Assembly: GCA_963576785.1 (NCBI GenBank)
Contig: OY756150.1
Location: 1,488,001 to 1,552,000, forward strand
Direction of reading: 5' to 3'
Origin: Chlorophyllum brunneum
Lineage: Eukaryota; Basidiomycota; Agaricomycetes; Agaricales; Agaricaceae
DNA length: 64,000 nucleotides
Below, one piece after another: positions 10,330 through 20,845 of this stretch. The notes below the pieces were generated by a model that saw only the letters and a list, made by a program, of their open reading frames with translations, made no database searches and was not told the origin of the DNA. Made by a program: the position numbers and the translations under genes. The first letter of the stretch is position 1. Each line of letters opens with the position of its first letter.

Positions 10330-11866
10330 ATGGAGACTCTGAACATCATTGCTCCTGCTCTCCACCCCTCCTACACCCCTCCTACTCCCTCTGGCTCTCG
10401 CCTATCCCGTACGCATATCCTCTCCTCTTCCTCGTTCTGACCCTAACCCTTCCCAGCACCCCACCCCGCAGGACATAGAACTCTTCTCCCCATCGGCCCT
10501 GCTTATCTCAACCATCTCAAGCTCTCCCTCAAACACGCACACGATTTCACTGCATTAGATAAGCATCTCGAGGAGGAGCTGCAAGACAAACTCGCCCTCG
10601 AGGCAAACGGCGCTAATGGCGAAGATGACCTTGGTGTAGGCGATGAGCCCGAATCGGACGAATTGCTCAATCTGGATCCTAAAGAATGGAAGGTGAGCTT
10701 GTTACTTGTATATCAAACCACCCCCCCTAACGCGAAAATTCAATCTAGAAACACGATTATTATGCTGTGCTTGGTCTTTCACATCTCCGCTGGAGGGCGA
10801 CTCCAGACCAGATCAAGATTGCTCGTACGTCCCTTCTTATCAACTCTATCAGTTACTCATCACGAAGCGCAAAAAAAAACAGATCGCAAAAAAGTTCTCA
10901 AACATCATCCCGATAAAAAAGTCACCTCGGCCACTCCCCCTCCTACGAATTCTCTTCAATTCTCGGGTATCAACACCAACGATGATGCTTTCTTCAAATG
11001 TATCCAAAAAGCTCACGAAGTTTTAAATCACCCTGAAAAACGTCGTCAATTTGATTCTGTGGATCCTCAATTTATCGAATGGGAAGAAGAACTTCCTTCA
11101 TCCTCGATCAAGGTTGGTTTTTTTTTTTTTTTTCAATCTGTTCAGACTTTCAAAAACTGATGGATCTCTTATTTAGAATAAGAAGGGTTTCGATTTTATT
11201 GGCACTTTTGCTCCGATTTTCGAGGAGTATTCTCGGTTTTCTAGAGTACAGCCTGTTCCTGGTCTTGGAGGTATTGATGCGACGAAACAGGAGGTTGAAG
11301 GGTTTTATGATTTCTGGTACAACTTTGATAGTTGGAGGAGTTTTGAGTGGTGGGATAAGGAAGTAAACGAAGGTAGCGACAAGTACGTTTTTTGTTTTCT
11401 CCGATTTTGACAAACTATTTTTACTAAATATTTTCTTCTTCTTCTTCTAGTCGTGATGACAAGCGTTACACGGAAAAGAAAAACAAAGCTGAGCGCGCAC
11501 GTAGAAAAAAGGAAGATACGGCGAAACTTCGTGGTTTGGTTGATATCACCTTGAGTCTTGATCCTCGTATTAAACGTATCAAACAACAAGAAAAGGAAGC
11601 GAGAGAAGCGAAGAAAAGAGCTACGACTCCTGGAGGCGGTGTTAAGAAAACAAAACAGGAAGAAGAGGAGGAGAAGAAAAAGTTGGAAGAGGAGGCGAGG
11701 AAGAAGGAAGAGGAAGAAAAGGTTTTTTTTTTTTTTTGAATGCGGCGTTCTTTGGACTGATTGTGTTGATTAGGTTGCTCGTGCGGAAGCGAAAAAGGCG
11801 AAAGCTGCTGCTGCTAATGCGGCGAAAAAGGCGAGAAGGGCTGCTCGTGCTGCCGAAGATGCCTAA
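10330..11866 (+). CDS. ZUO1: Zuotin-type ribosome-associated J-protein
   Basis: Zuotin pairs with the atypical Hsp70 Ssz1 as RAC at the ribosome tunnel exit and stimulates Ssb on nascent chains. Exons 10330-10408, 10472-10692, 10749-10824, 10883-11112, 11177-11382, 11451-11721 and 11774-11866 total 1176 nt, 391 residues. The J domain starts at KHDYYAVLGL (residue 101) and carries the HPD triad at 134-136 in KVLKHHPDKK. The zuotin homology domain follows: FIGTFAPIFEEYSRFS, VPGLGG, FYDFWYNFDSWRSFEW. After it comes a long Glu/Lys/Ala charged helix with SLDPRIKRIKQQEKE. The frame stops right after that helix (AARAAEDA), so the C-terminal four-helix bundle of yeast Zuo1 (433 residues) is absent in this model. 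The intron before the last exon begins with a long T run. Confidence 0.94.
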
Positions 11867-12381
11867 TTACGTAGTCATGCGACCGAGCATATCAGTTGTG
11901 AATCGTCATTTCCATAACATAGACTGTGCCCCGAATCCGTCATGTTAAACTCATAGATCCCTTTCCTTGATGCGTTGGAGAATATTCATATGGGATGGGC
12001 AGTCACGCGGGCTTATCGGGCAACTGAATAGATCTCATACGCTTTTTGAGCTCATTATAGGTCTTTGATACTGATTGGAATGGAGTTTATATTTCTAGTT
12101 TGAGGATGTTGAAGTTGGATTGGCTGAATGTTGTGATGTCGTGCATAATCTAGTCGACGAGGTGCACGCACCCTGCGTGTCACCTGAGCTCTATTGTAGT
12201 GTAAGTTGGCTAAATTGATGTCATTGTTCAACAAATGTGTAATGCGCATCACTTGAGCTCCTGTAATAGCGTAGTCGGCTCAATTTACGCCAAGCCATGT
12301 CTTTTTTTTAAAACTTTTTTTAAATTTAATCAGCAATTTATATATCATGCCACATAAACGGACAGTAAACAAATCAGACTA
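11867..12381. other. Intergenic between convergent genes
   Basis: It contains the 3' regions of zuotin and of the membrane glycoprotein gene, a weak imperfect direct repeat (GAGCTC...GTAGTGTAAGTTGGCTAAATT / GAGCTC...TAGCGTAGTCGGCTCAATT at about 12185 and 12255), and an A/T-rich tract at 12300-12330. No gene was recognised. Confidence 0.5.
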
Positions 12382-13686
12382 CTAGACTGGCTCTTTCTTG
12401 GCTCCGGACTTGTCCAATTTATCATGACTACTTTCAACCACTGTATTGTTCGAGTTTGAAGGTGGCCGTTTATGATCATAGTAGTAATAATTGAAAGGTG
12501 CCAAGATAGATTTATGCACTTTTGTGGACTTGTCCAAATTCGGTAGAGTCCAGCGCCTCCGAAACAGGAAGAGGGCGGCGAGAATAATGAGGAGTGAAAG
12601 CCCTCCAAGAACACCACCCAGGATTGCACCAACGGGTTTCCCAGAAGATCCTTTGTCACTGTTTCCTCCTCCAGAGTCGGTGTGTGACTGAGGTGTTGTT
12701 GTTGTGGTGGTGGTGTTGGTATTATTGTTGCCCGGCCCCGTAGTGGGGAATGTACCGTTCGTGATATATAAATAGCCGAGAGAAAGTGGTGTGGTCAAGT
12801 TGGTGCCAAGAAAGGTGACAGTCAGTGTATGCTGGCCGGCCTTGACTTCAGGGGTGGTAAAGTAGATTTGATTATATTGTGTTGCTGTTTCATCACCTGG
12901 TGGGAGACCTGGAAGAAGGAATCGGGTTGGTTCATCACCATCAATTGCAAATAAGCCGGAGGTTCCAGTGTGGGGAAACTCCGTCGGTGTGAATGCTACC
13001 CAAGAAACAGAAGTACCTGATACCTAGTGAGAACGCCACAGAAGATGATGATGTGTCAAATAGGTGGACTCACCAATGAAGTCAAGCTGCGCACTTGAGT
13101 TTGTATGCGTAGTCACGTTTGCAACACCTCCCAAATCTATCCAGTTTGAGTCAAAGTGAATGGCAGGATCCAAATGGTCCAACATTATCGTCTTGTTATC
13201 GAGTGCCATGCTTGATAAAGGAACATATCGTACTTGATCAAGCCAGAATGTCTGGTTTGTCGATTGGACCCTGACATCAATTCGTAGCTTGTGTAGACCA
13301 TCCGAAAGTCCATCTTTACTGCACAACTTCCAATTATTCTCAGGAGCAAAATATGGAGGGTCTCGTCCAATACTGGCACCATCTATATAACATTCAAGGT
13401 TGGGGTCGGGATTTGTGCTGGAGTTGGCGACAATGTTCGTGCCTCGGACTTCGATGGCTGTACCTAACGGGATGACTTAATTGGACACTCAAAATGCATA
13501 ATGGGGATGCTTACCATTAAAATCGAGAGCAATAGATCCATCGGAGGAAGTTCCATGCAACGTATGTAAATAGGGTGACCCATAATTGTCAACGAACTCT
13601 TTGCCCCCAAAATCCGGGAACCAAGTTCCAGTATATGTGATTGCTGAGTCCTGGTCATCGAGAACGACCCATCGAGGGACAGCCAT
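12382..13686 (-). CDS. Single-pass membrane glycoprotein, agaricomycete type
   Basis: Function unknown. Exons 13686-13515, 13463-13074 and 13016-12382 give 1197 nt, 398 residues. Two beta-rich repeats of the kind common in mushroom genomes are visible: WVVLDDQDSAITYTGTWFPD followed by SIALDFNGTAIEVRG, then HFDSNWIDLGGVANVTTHTN followed by SGTSVSWVAFTP. Each reads as a ligand-type jelly-roll module with N-glycosylation sequons (NTT, NSS, NQT, NKT, NVT). After a Thr/Asn-rich stalk comes one membrane span at about 315-338 (PVGAILGGVLGGLSLLIILA), a stop-transfer FRRR, and a basic, Ser-rich tail of about 60 residues. No clear N-terminal signal peptide is visible, so a 5' exon may be missing or the membrane span may act as signal-anchor. 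The second junction is inferred from frame. Confidence 0.75.
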
Positions 13687-14504
13687 TGGCTGAACGCGGG
13701 TATGGAGAGCTGTCGGGATGGTAACTGAAGCTTCTCAAGTCAACGAGGTTGACTTGGGGGGTGAATGTCGGGATCGAAACAGATATGTGGAATTTTATGG
13801 AGTCTCCCCTGGATCTCAACTTTGTCAGTTGAGCCGGTAAACTACCTGAACGATGTATCAACGAGTCCGCATGCCAAAGTGCTATTTTTGCGCTTTTGGG
13901 TGGCTTGCACCAGTTGTCAAGACATCCTCCAGCACGTTAATTGAGATCTCCTCTCAAACCCACTAGGGTGAGTAATGTTGCATGAGAACATGGACAACCA
14001 TCTTTTGGCTGATTTCGTCGCCATGGCAGAGATCCTGGCTCAAGGTCATTGTACAGGGTGTAAAATGTTCAACAAAGCATTCCATCCTGCTTCTGGGAAC
14101 CTGCTGGTTCTGGCTCAGAGACGAAGGCCTCTATTTCTATCAGTTGCACCCTTCTGCTATGAGGGTGGTGTTTGGAAGAGTGTAGCTTGTGGAAATATTG
14201 CTGATGCTGATGATTCCACCAATGTGCCCATAATATTCACATTGATAATTCACCACTCAGCCTTTGATGATTTGGGATTGGGGAATGTCATAGTATGCAA
14301 CGGATATCATGTCGTGCTATATCCCGGGAATCCGGGTCTCTCGCTTTTCATCATTGTCCTCAGAAAGATAGCCTAAGAGTCGATGGGTTTTCGGAGAGCT
14401 GTCGTTTAGCAGATATCAGCTCTTCCAATGATAAAAAATATCTGCAATAACCAATCACTCTCAGACTCTCAATGGCATAATTTGAACATTAAATCCAGTA
14501 TGTA
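13687..14504. other. Mostly non-coding, left edge of the duplicated block
   Basis: A plus-strand open frame of 133 codons (13975-14376) is present. Its last 57 or so codons fall inside the duplicated block and contain an in-frame stop in the copy at 47.3 kb (TCA to TGA), so it is probably not a gene. The remainder holds the 5' side of the membrane glycoprotein and the 3' side of the F-box gene. Confidence 0.4.
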
Positions 14505-16152
14505 TCAGATGACATCAACAATTAGCGTGGTATGATCGGTGCAATTAAAGTATACTAAACGACCTGTATCCTCATCAAATTCAATAAGTCTACGGTGAAG
14601 ATGCGGTGTTTCGTTATGAGAGAGGAGAGGCATCGACTGGACAGGTAGAGCCGGGTTCCACTCGTGGGTCACAATCCCATAAGTATTATTTGCACGGTCG
14701 AGGAATACGGATGCTGAGATTCCAAGCGCGCAGTTCATCAGATCCCAGTCGCTACACCTGCCCAACTCGACAGTCGTCGGAGGAATTGCCTTGTCATGCG
14801 GTATCACGACTCCCTTGATTTCTTTAGAGTCCTCCACTGTGACCCACCGTGATTCGGACATTCCAGGGAACAGTCGGATACCTGACTGATGATAATAGGA
14901 CATTTCGACGGTGCGGAGTAGCCGAATTGACTCTCCTGGAGTCGATCCATCGGGGTGGGAGAAGATTTCGAAGAGATACAGGACATCCGGTGATGTAGCA
15001 TAGACGGCGAACATATTTCTGTGAATGAATTCCACGAGCTGGGGAGCTTTGTTCAGTATGGTATTGAGTAAAGCGGTGTTTGACGAACCGTGCAAACATA
15101 GCCTTGCAATTGATGGACAATAGGCTTGATGGAAGAGTATTCCAGGTGTCCTGCAGTGACTAGGTCCTCGTTGTAATGGTAAACTCTAACCCCTTTGTTG
15201 AGGTTAAGTCCCAAAGACTCCTTGGGTTCGTCCCAAACCTCGACAACATACTGATCGTTCAAGGCGAAAAGGGAATGCTTCCAACCGGGTCGAGAATCCC
15301 GAAACAAAGCGTGGGATCTGGCGACTAAAGTGGCACCTGTACCGCGACCAACTAGTTCCACGTCATATATAAACCTCCGTGGGCTCTCTGAAAGGTATGT
15401 GGCGTGAGTTCAGAACAGGGACAGGCAAAGTTGGCTACCTTCTCCCCTGATACAGCCCGCAACGCGGAAAGAGAGTCGCAGCTTTGACCTATCAACCCAC
15501 AGAGTCCAATCAATATCGACATCCTGTCCCAATAGCCCTCGATCAAAATCCCCAGGATCATACAATACACGTGGTGCAGGATTGGCGTCGTCCAGATCGA
15601 GTGTATACATGACAGCAGAAGAGTAGGCCATGAGAAGCCACCGGCCACCTGGGATAAGCTTTTGGTAGGACGGCTTGATGTATGGTTTGCCCTGACAAGG
15701 ATCTATGCTGTGGGATCGAAACCGCGGGTGTGTGGAGGTCCATACATTTTGAGCTCGACTTCGTCGTAGGACCCATCGCTCCAACTCATCCACCGTATAT
15801 TTATCACATCCTTCTTCGGGGGATAATATACCGTGCTTTCTCTCGAGTCCGACAATGAAGTTGCACCACAGCTGGCGGGATTTTGTGACAGAGTGCAAAG
15901 TCGTGCAAGTCTGCTCAAGATTTTAACTCGTGCAGAGGAAGGAGTAGGAATATTGCGCACCCGTCTGACCTCAAGTACACTATGGCAGTCTAAGTGCGTG
16001 AGGATTTGGGATAGCACCTCGACGGGCAGCGAAGTAAATGTCGTCTGCTCTTCGGGACTAGGAGATTCATGGGATGCAAGGGTGAAGGAAAGTAGCCAGA
16101 GATAAATCCTCCAGATTCCGGGTATGGCGAAGTCGGAAGCAAGGGCCAGCAT
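14505..16152 (-). CDS. F-box protein, left paralogue
   Basis: Likely a substrate receptor of an SCF ubiquitin ligase. Exons 16152-15961, 15910-15439, 15387-15098 and 15038-14505 total 1488 nt, 495 residues. The F-box spans the first intron: TSLPVEVLSQILTHLDCHSV ... HSVTKSRQLW (about residues 40-80), with the usual LP, L-x-x-I and W positions. The rest has the irregular beta-rich composition of agaricomycete F-box proteins, with no recognisable LRR or WD40 repeat, although strand-turn repeats such as FALNDQYVVEVWDE suggest a propeller. The paralogue at 47582-49218 has the same four exons, and every length difference is a multiple of 3. The N-terminal 30 residues are hydrophobic, so the true start could lie further in. 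Confidence 0.82.
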
Positions 16153-16620
16153 GGTTCACAAAATTCAACGACGTTGTTGAGTGCCAAACTTGTCACGTGA
16201 GTATCCATTCCCGGAATTAGCGGATTGCCGGCCAATGGCAGGATCAACGGTCAGGCTGTACTGGCCAACTGGGGATGATTGTCTCATCTAGGCCTGATCT
16301 TTTTCTTGGTTCGATGTTCTTCGATGGGATTGCAATTGATCATTGATAATGTATTTGTACCCGTTGAACCTCGCCGGTGGTCCTCTGACTCTGAGTGCCT
16401 CGTTTCCGTCTCGGTAACATCCCCGGCTATCCAAGGATCCAACTTCAAGTAGGTTCTCTGGTCCTCAGTGACATTCACCTGTTCAGTTTCTGAAATATTA
16501 CTATGCAGTGGGGAAGGAAGAATCACGGCGTCCTGAGAAGAGCCCAAATCCAGGTGTGACTTTCAGTATACATTTTATTTTACTAGCTCAGCTGTGAAAT
16601 GACCAGTTCCCCCGACGAGA

Positions 16621-19271
16621 ATGACACGTAGTCAATCGCGCCGCGCAAGTATGTCAACCACTATCCTTCAGGGACAGAAAAAAATTTACGATCGGGAGCA
16701 GGGGAAGTGGAGAATGCGAGTTCGGGTCCCTCATTTGCAGAACCTCAGGCTCCAGGTATATACCATCCAGGAACACTGTCTCCCAAATCTGACGCCATAA
16801 TCGAAAGTCAAGCTTGGTGACCCAGAGTCAGGTACGTTTGGTGGTCAATTATCCTTGATCGCCAACTAATCCAGCGAACCCCGTCAAACAGCTACAGAGA
16901 CTCGAGCTGCTCGAGGTACGTTTCTTCATTGATCCTTTCTCAGTTCTCCTGAATTAGATGTGTTGTGGAGGCCCTAGTTCACGCACAAACAAATCCCAAC
17001 TCAAGTCACTTCTCCAAGCTTATCGGAATGATCGACTGTCAGCTCTGGAACCCGATTCAATTTTACCCACACACACTGACATCATCATCGAACGATTGGT
17101 CTCCTCCGGAAAATGCACGGACAAGGAGAGCCTCTATACAATTGTCAAGAGATTGGCTAAATATAATGAACTTTTCGAACGCTTCTTGGAATATGCCGAG
17201 GATCCTGCAAGGCGTAGTTTCTCAGTAGGTTTCTAGCTTAACACGTATGGACTCAAGCTCACACCATTCGCTCGCACCGGGAGGTGGAGGAAGGAGTTAC
17301 CGCTGTATTTCTTGAAGCCAAACATGGCCTGCCATGTATGGATTGCTCGTTCGGCGGACTTCTTGCGTAAGTAATCCACGGAGTTAGGGACTCAGTGATT
17401 TCTACCCCGGTTAGGCCAGGCCGAAACTAGTTAATGTCGTTCTCAAGAGTCAGGAGAAAGGAGGCTCTCGCCATGGGTGTCCAGCTTCAGCCAGCCCTGA
17501 TGCCCGATCGCTTAGCAAAAGAAATTGAGGAGTCTGGAATGGCTAAACAGTTCGGTTATCTATATCGCTCGGATATCATCCCCTCGAGCTACAAACTCTT
17601 CCGTGAAAGTGATGGGACGGAAGCATTTCAATCTGTAGTAAGCCATCTATAAGCTAAGAATGTGTGACCACTGACCATGTTGGCTGAACAGTCTGAGGCA
17701 GTTGCGCGAATACGAATATCAGGTCTTGTTATTGAACTGATCGACACTGGCCTTACACCGAGGGCCATCCTGATAGGAGAACATCTTCCACTTGGGAATC
17801 TGGGAAGAAAAAAGACGTCACCCGTAGAAATAAAGCACCTGAGGCCTGATGGGATGATTCATAGCACCTTTCTTTCTGGTACACTGGACTATATCTGCTG
17901 TTCATTCCGCGATACAGGTTCCAAAGGATGGGAGCAGTTGTTAAAAAGTTGGAAAGATGAAAGTACGTCACAGACGACCTTCACCCCACCCTAGCTTTCA
18001 TCTTTTCATCCTAGATAAGAAGATATCGCTCAAGGATTGGGACCTGCATCGTTTCTGTAGTCACCTGGAGCAGTCAGCTAAGGTTTTTGAGTTACCCGCC
18101 GTCAAAGGTCACGGGCCCGTTCAATGGGAATCGCTGATTATCGAGGCCAAGTGTATGACACAGCGATTTACGTTCTCAGAAGGTAGTCGTCTTTGTGGTG
18201 CAGTCAGTTTCATCTAATCGTCCATTCCGTAGAGTCTTCCGACAACCCCCCAAAGTCAAATTCAGGTGACCGTCATCTTCAGAAGGATAATACGGCTGTA
18301 GACCCCACTTGCGTCGACGACTCGGAAGATGACGACGCATCCGGCAACTCTGTATATTACTCTTGCATCATTGACGCGGATGACGAACCCGAGACCGATG
18401 ACGACCCCGACACTTCTTTTCTTCCTCCCGACCTTACACTCAGAAAGGAAGAGACTGGACGAGATCCATGCATACCAGATCAGAACGTTGACCCTGGCTC
18501 CCCTACCTCGGGGAACGACGCACCAGTTAATGACTCGATGGGGGATCGCTGCCGAGATGCGCCAGGTGACCTGGTCAACCGCATACGCAATCTGGCCATT
18601 GGGCTTGGTGTCCCCGGGAACAGTAGCCAAAGTCCTAATGGTCAAAACGAGGGTGACGACACCGGTCGTTATAAAGATCCACGCGGTGGCGGTCCCCAAC
18701 CTGAAGGAATATTCCCACTAGGTGTGAGTGTCCTATCATTTGTACCAACTCACACTTTGAAATTGATACTATATACTAATGACGACAGTGCCCCGTTCCC
18801 TCGTCAGCTACAAACAGACCCGAGGCAAGCAGCGTGGGTGATCCTGGACCCGCTAAGAAGACACAACAAAGACGTTTGCTGCAACATGTGTATCAGGCGG
18901 TTGCTGAATGCCTAGCAACGTGAGTTAGCTTCCTTCCCGATTACTCTTAAACTTGTATTATTTTGCAGGTATACCGCTATTGATTCCATGAGGCAGAAGA
19001 ATTCGATCATGAAGTTTTGCGTCTCCAGCAGCAATGAATGGCTCTTTGGGTTAATTGATTGCTCTGATAATGTCCGCCCTTGCTACCTGACTGAAACCTT
19101 GACAAACGGGACAGGAGATGATGCAAAGAATATTGTGTTCTTGTTGTTGACGTGGGTGGGTCTGGGAGGTTCTTGTTCTTGTTATGGGTGTTTTAAATTT
19201 GTTCCCAGATATCCGTCCCCCCAGACCGGATTCTTGAACGCTTCAAGGAAATACTCGATGAAGGCACTTGA
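16621..19271 (+). pseudogene. Unrecognised multi-exon gene, left copy, probably broken
   Basis: No family recognised. Exons read 16621-16648, 16702-16755, 16875-16915, 16958-17366, 17448-17634, 17692-17962, 18015-18182, 18233-18723, 18789-18919, 18969-19155 and 19209-19271, all with GT-AG borders and compatible phases, about 675 residues. The fourth exon does not fit. At 17230-17250 it carries a TAG and two extra bases (CACGTATGG against CATATGG in the right copy) between EYAEDPARRSF and the segment VEEGVTAVFLEAKHGLPC, unless a 29-nt intron is spliced there. Other readable parts are RNDRLSALEPDSILP, ISGLVIELIDTGLTP, TLDYICCSFRDTGSKGWEQL, a long Asp/Pro-rich low-complexity stretch in the 18233 exon, and a C-terminal segment ending PPDRILERFKEILDEGT. 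An alternative is a living gene with a micro-intron. Confidence 0.6.
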
Positions 19272-20113
19272 TCGATTGGTCGTTGTGTTGATGTACTGTA
19301 ATAATCGTCTTTCGTACAAGACTAAAAAACACACTAGCATTGATATTTGAGCGGATCTCCCGTGCCACCTGTGTCCTGCTTTTCCGTACCATAGAATGGC
19401 CCAGAGTTTCGGGGAAATAGGAGTAGTGAATACTACCCTCCGTTCCAGGTAAGGTAGATGTCATCCACGGGGGAGGCAGCCGAGCAAGCGCCCAGGACAG
19501 GGTACTCGGGTACCCGACCCCACGCTCGGGGTCCTGTCCGGCCAACATTCGGCCTGCGAGGGCCATCAATGGCGCATGCAGGACCCCAAATCACCGGCGT
19601 CTCAACACATGGGCTCAACATATCTCTCGGCAAAACCCTGCAGTTTATCCATGGTAGTCAGCATATGCGCATAGTACTTATTCTTTAATATATGTCATGC
19701 CTTGGCCCAGCAAGTACCGCCTTCTCACCTCATACAATCCACCTAAACAAACACTGGTTGAAATAGATGGCAAGATTAGAGTGTTTGAAGTTTTTTTCGA
19801 TGCCAGTGACCCAAGTCAGCAATTGCTCAAGTGTGACCTGTGTAGCTCATCTATTGTACTACCCTCGCAAAATCCCTGAAGAATTTTCTTGTCCACTGGC
19901 AAAGTGTTCAGTATGGGAGAAGGAGAAACAAGCATATCAGAGAGAGAGAAGCCATACTACTGAGTTCTGCTTTGATATTGACCAATATCACTTCAGACAA
20001 TGGTGCATAATCCCTGTGATAGAATCATTTTGATGTTCATTTCATCTATGTTGTCTCAAATGTTATAGTAGCTATGGTACCCAATCAGCCAGGGCCCAGT
20101 GAACACATATCCA
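19272..20113 (+). pseudogene. Remnant: start of the transposon-interrupted gene, left copy
   Basis: It holds a 60-codon frame (19697-19879, MPWPSKYRLLTSYNPPK...) also present in the right copy with several amino-acid changes, and from about 20074 the ATG and first codons of the gene read in full at 52768 (ATGGTACCCAATCAGCC). That reading frame is cut at 20113 by the copia LTR. Whether the 60-codon frame is an upstream exon of the same gene is unknown. Confidence 0.4.
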
Positions 20114-20685
20114 TGTTGAAGTTTCGGACATATTCTAGAAATAGACTATGAAGTCATTATGATAATAATAGACTGATCCGTTACTTTCCAGTAACTTCAA
20201 TCCATAGTAACTTCCTATGAGTTTCTCTGCATACAATGAGAGTCATAAGTACTTGATAGATTATTCTACATAGTACCAATGACTAGTATACTACGTTCCG
20301 CAGTACTCCACAGGCACTACACCACAGTTAAAGAGAGTCATAAGGAACATTCCATGTATTCCTAGTATTTTATGTAGTATGACTCGCCTATATTTCAATA
20401 TGTATATAAACCCCATGTAGTAGACCTAGTTCTGTATCTTGTTCAATCAAACAACTTCTTTATCATTGCTTATCTTCTTGAGTACAACACCAGTCTTGAT
20501 CTCCTTGACTATAACTTGTCTACCTCTGACACCAAATGTTTCATTACCAATATCTGTCTATCTGAATTACCTTTCTACAGGTATTAGATAGAAGCTTATT
20601 ATCTTGGTGAGTAGACCCTACATTCTCTCCCACTGCATTTACTGCTGCCCTCAGCAAACAACTCGTTACAGTCGTTTCCTCAACA
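20114..20685 (+). repeat. 5' LTR of copia A copy 1
   Basis: 572 bp, TG...CA ends. It is about 6.5% different from the 3' LTR at 33314-33885; by my hand count some 36 of 37 substitutions are transitions. TATATAAAC near 20402 is the likely TATA box. Confidence 0.96.
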
Positions 20686-20698
20686 GGTTATGGGCCCC
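20686..20698 (+). other. Primer binding site, tRNA-iMet anticodon type
   Basis: GGTTATGGGCCCC directly follows the LTR. It is complementary to the anticodon stem-loop of eukaryotic initiator tRNA-Met (GGGCCCAUAACC), the half-tRNA priming arrangement known from Drosophila copia and yeast Ty5. The same site follows the LTR of the copy at 59807. Confidence 0.8.
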
Positions 20699-20845
20699 AG
20701 TAGCCTTACCAATGGTTAAACCATTATCATCCCCTCTAACCAAGATAGGATGATAGGGCTTTACCTGACAGAGTTATCCTTGCATTTTGATCATTGCTGA
20801 TACGAGAATTTTCTTCTAAAAAGAAATACACTTGACGAAGATATT

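Larger units (their letters stand above)
14207..20113 (+). repeat. Segmental duplication, left copy
   Basis: About 5.9 kb here is repeated in the same orientation at 47275-52886, starting at ATGATTCCACCAATGTGCCC. Another 80 bp (33886-33968) continue the match beyond the copia insertion. It contains the F-box gene, a broken multi-exon gene and the 5' end of an interrupted gene. Relative to the right copy it has about 130 bp extra at 16660-16860, 165 bp extra near 17270-17430 and 25 bp extra near 19505. Confidence 0.95.

Noticed and set aside
14824..15120. Overlapping minus-strand frames (98 and 102 codons) around the F-box exon 3/4 border
   Set aside because: They are intron read-through of the F-box gene; the spliced frame explains the sequence better.
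16284..16547. Minus-strand frame of 87 codons, with a 126-codon counterpart at 49339-49719
   Set aside because: The two are homologous only because the block is duplicated. Left and right frames differ in start and end, have no domain, and overlap the 5' exons of the plus-strand gene.
18262..18721. Two long frames (145 and 130 codons) opposite and beside the 18233-18723 exon
   Set aside because: Shadows of an Asp/Pro-rich repeat-like exon; neither has start context or splice continuity.
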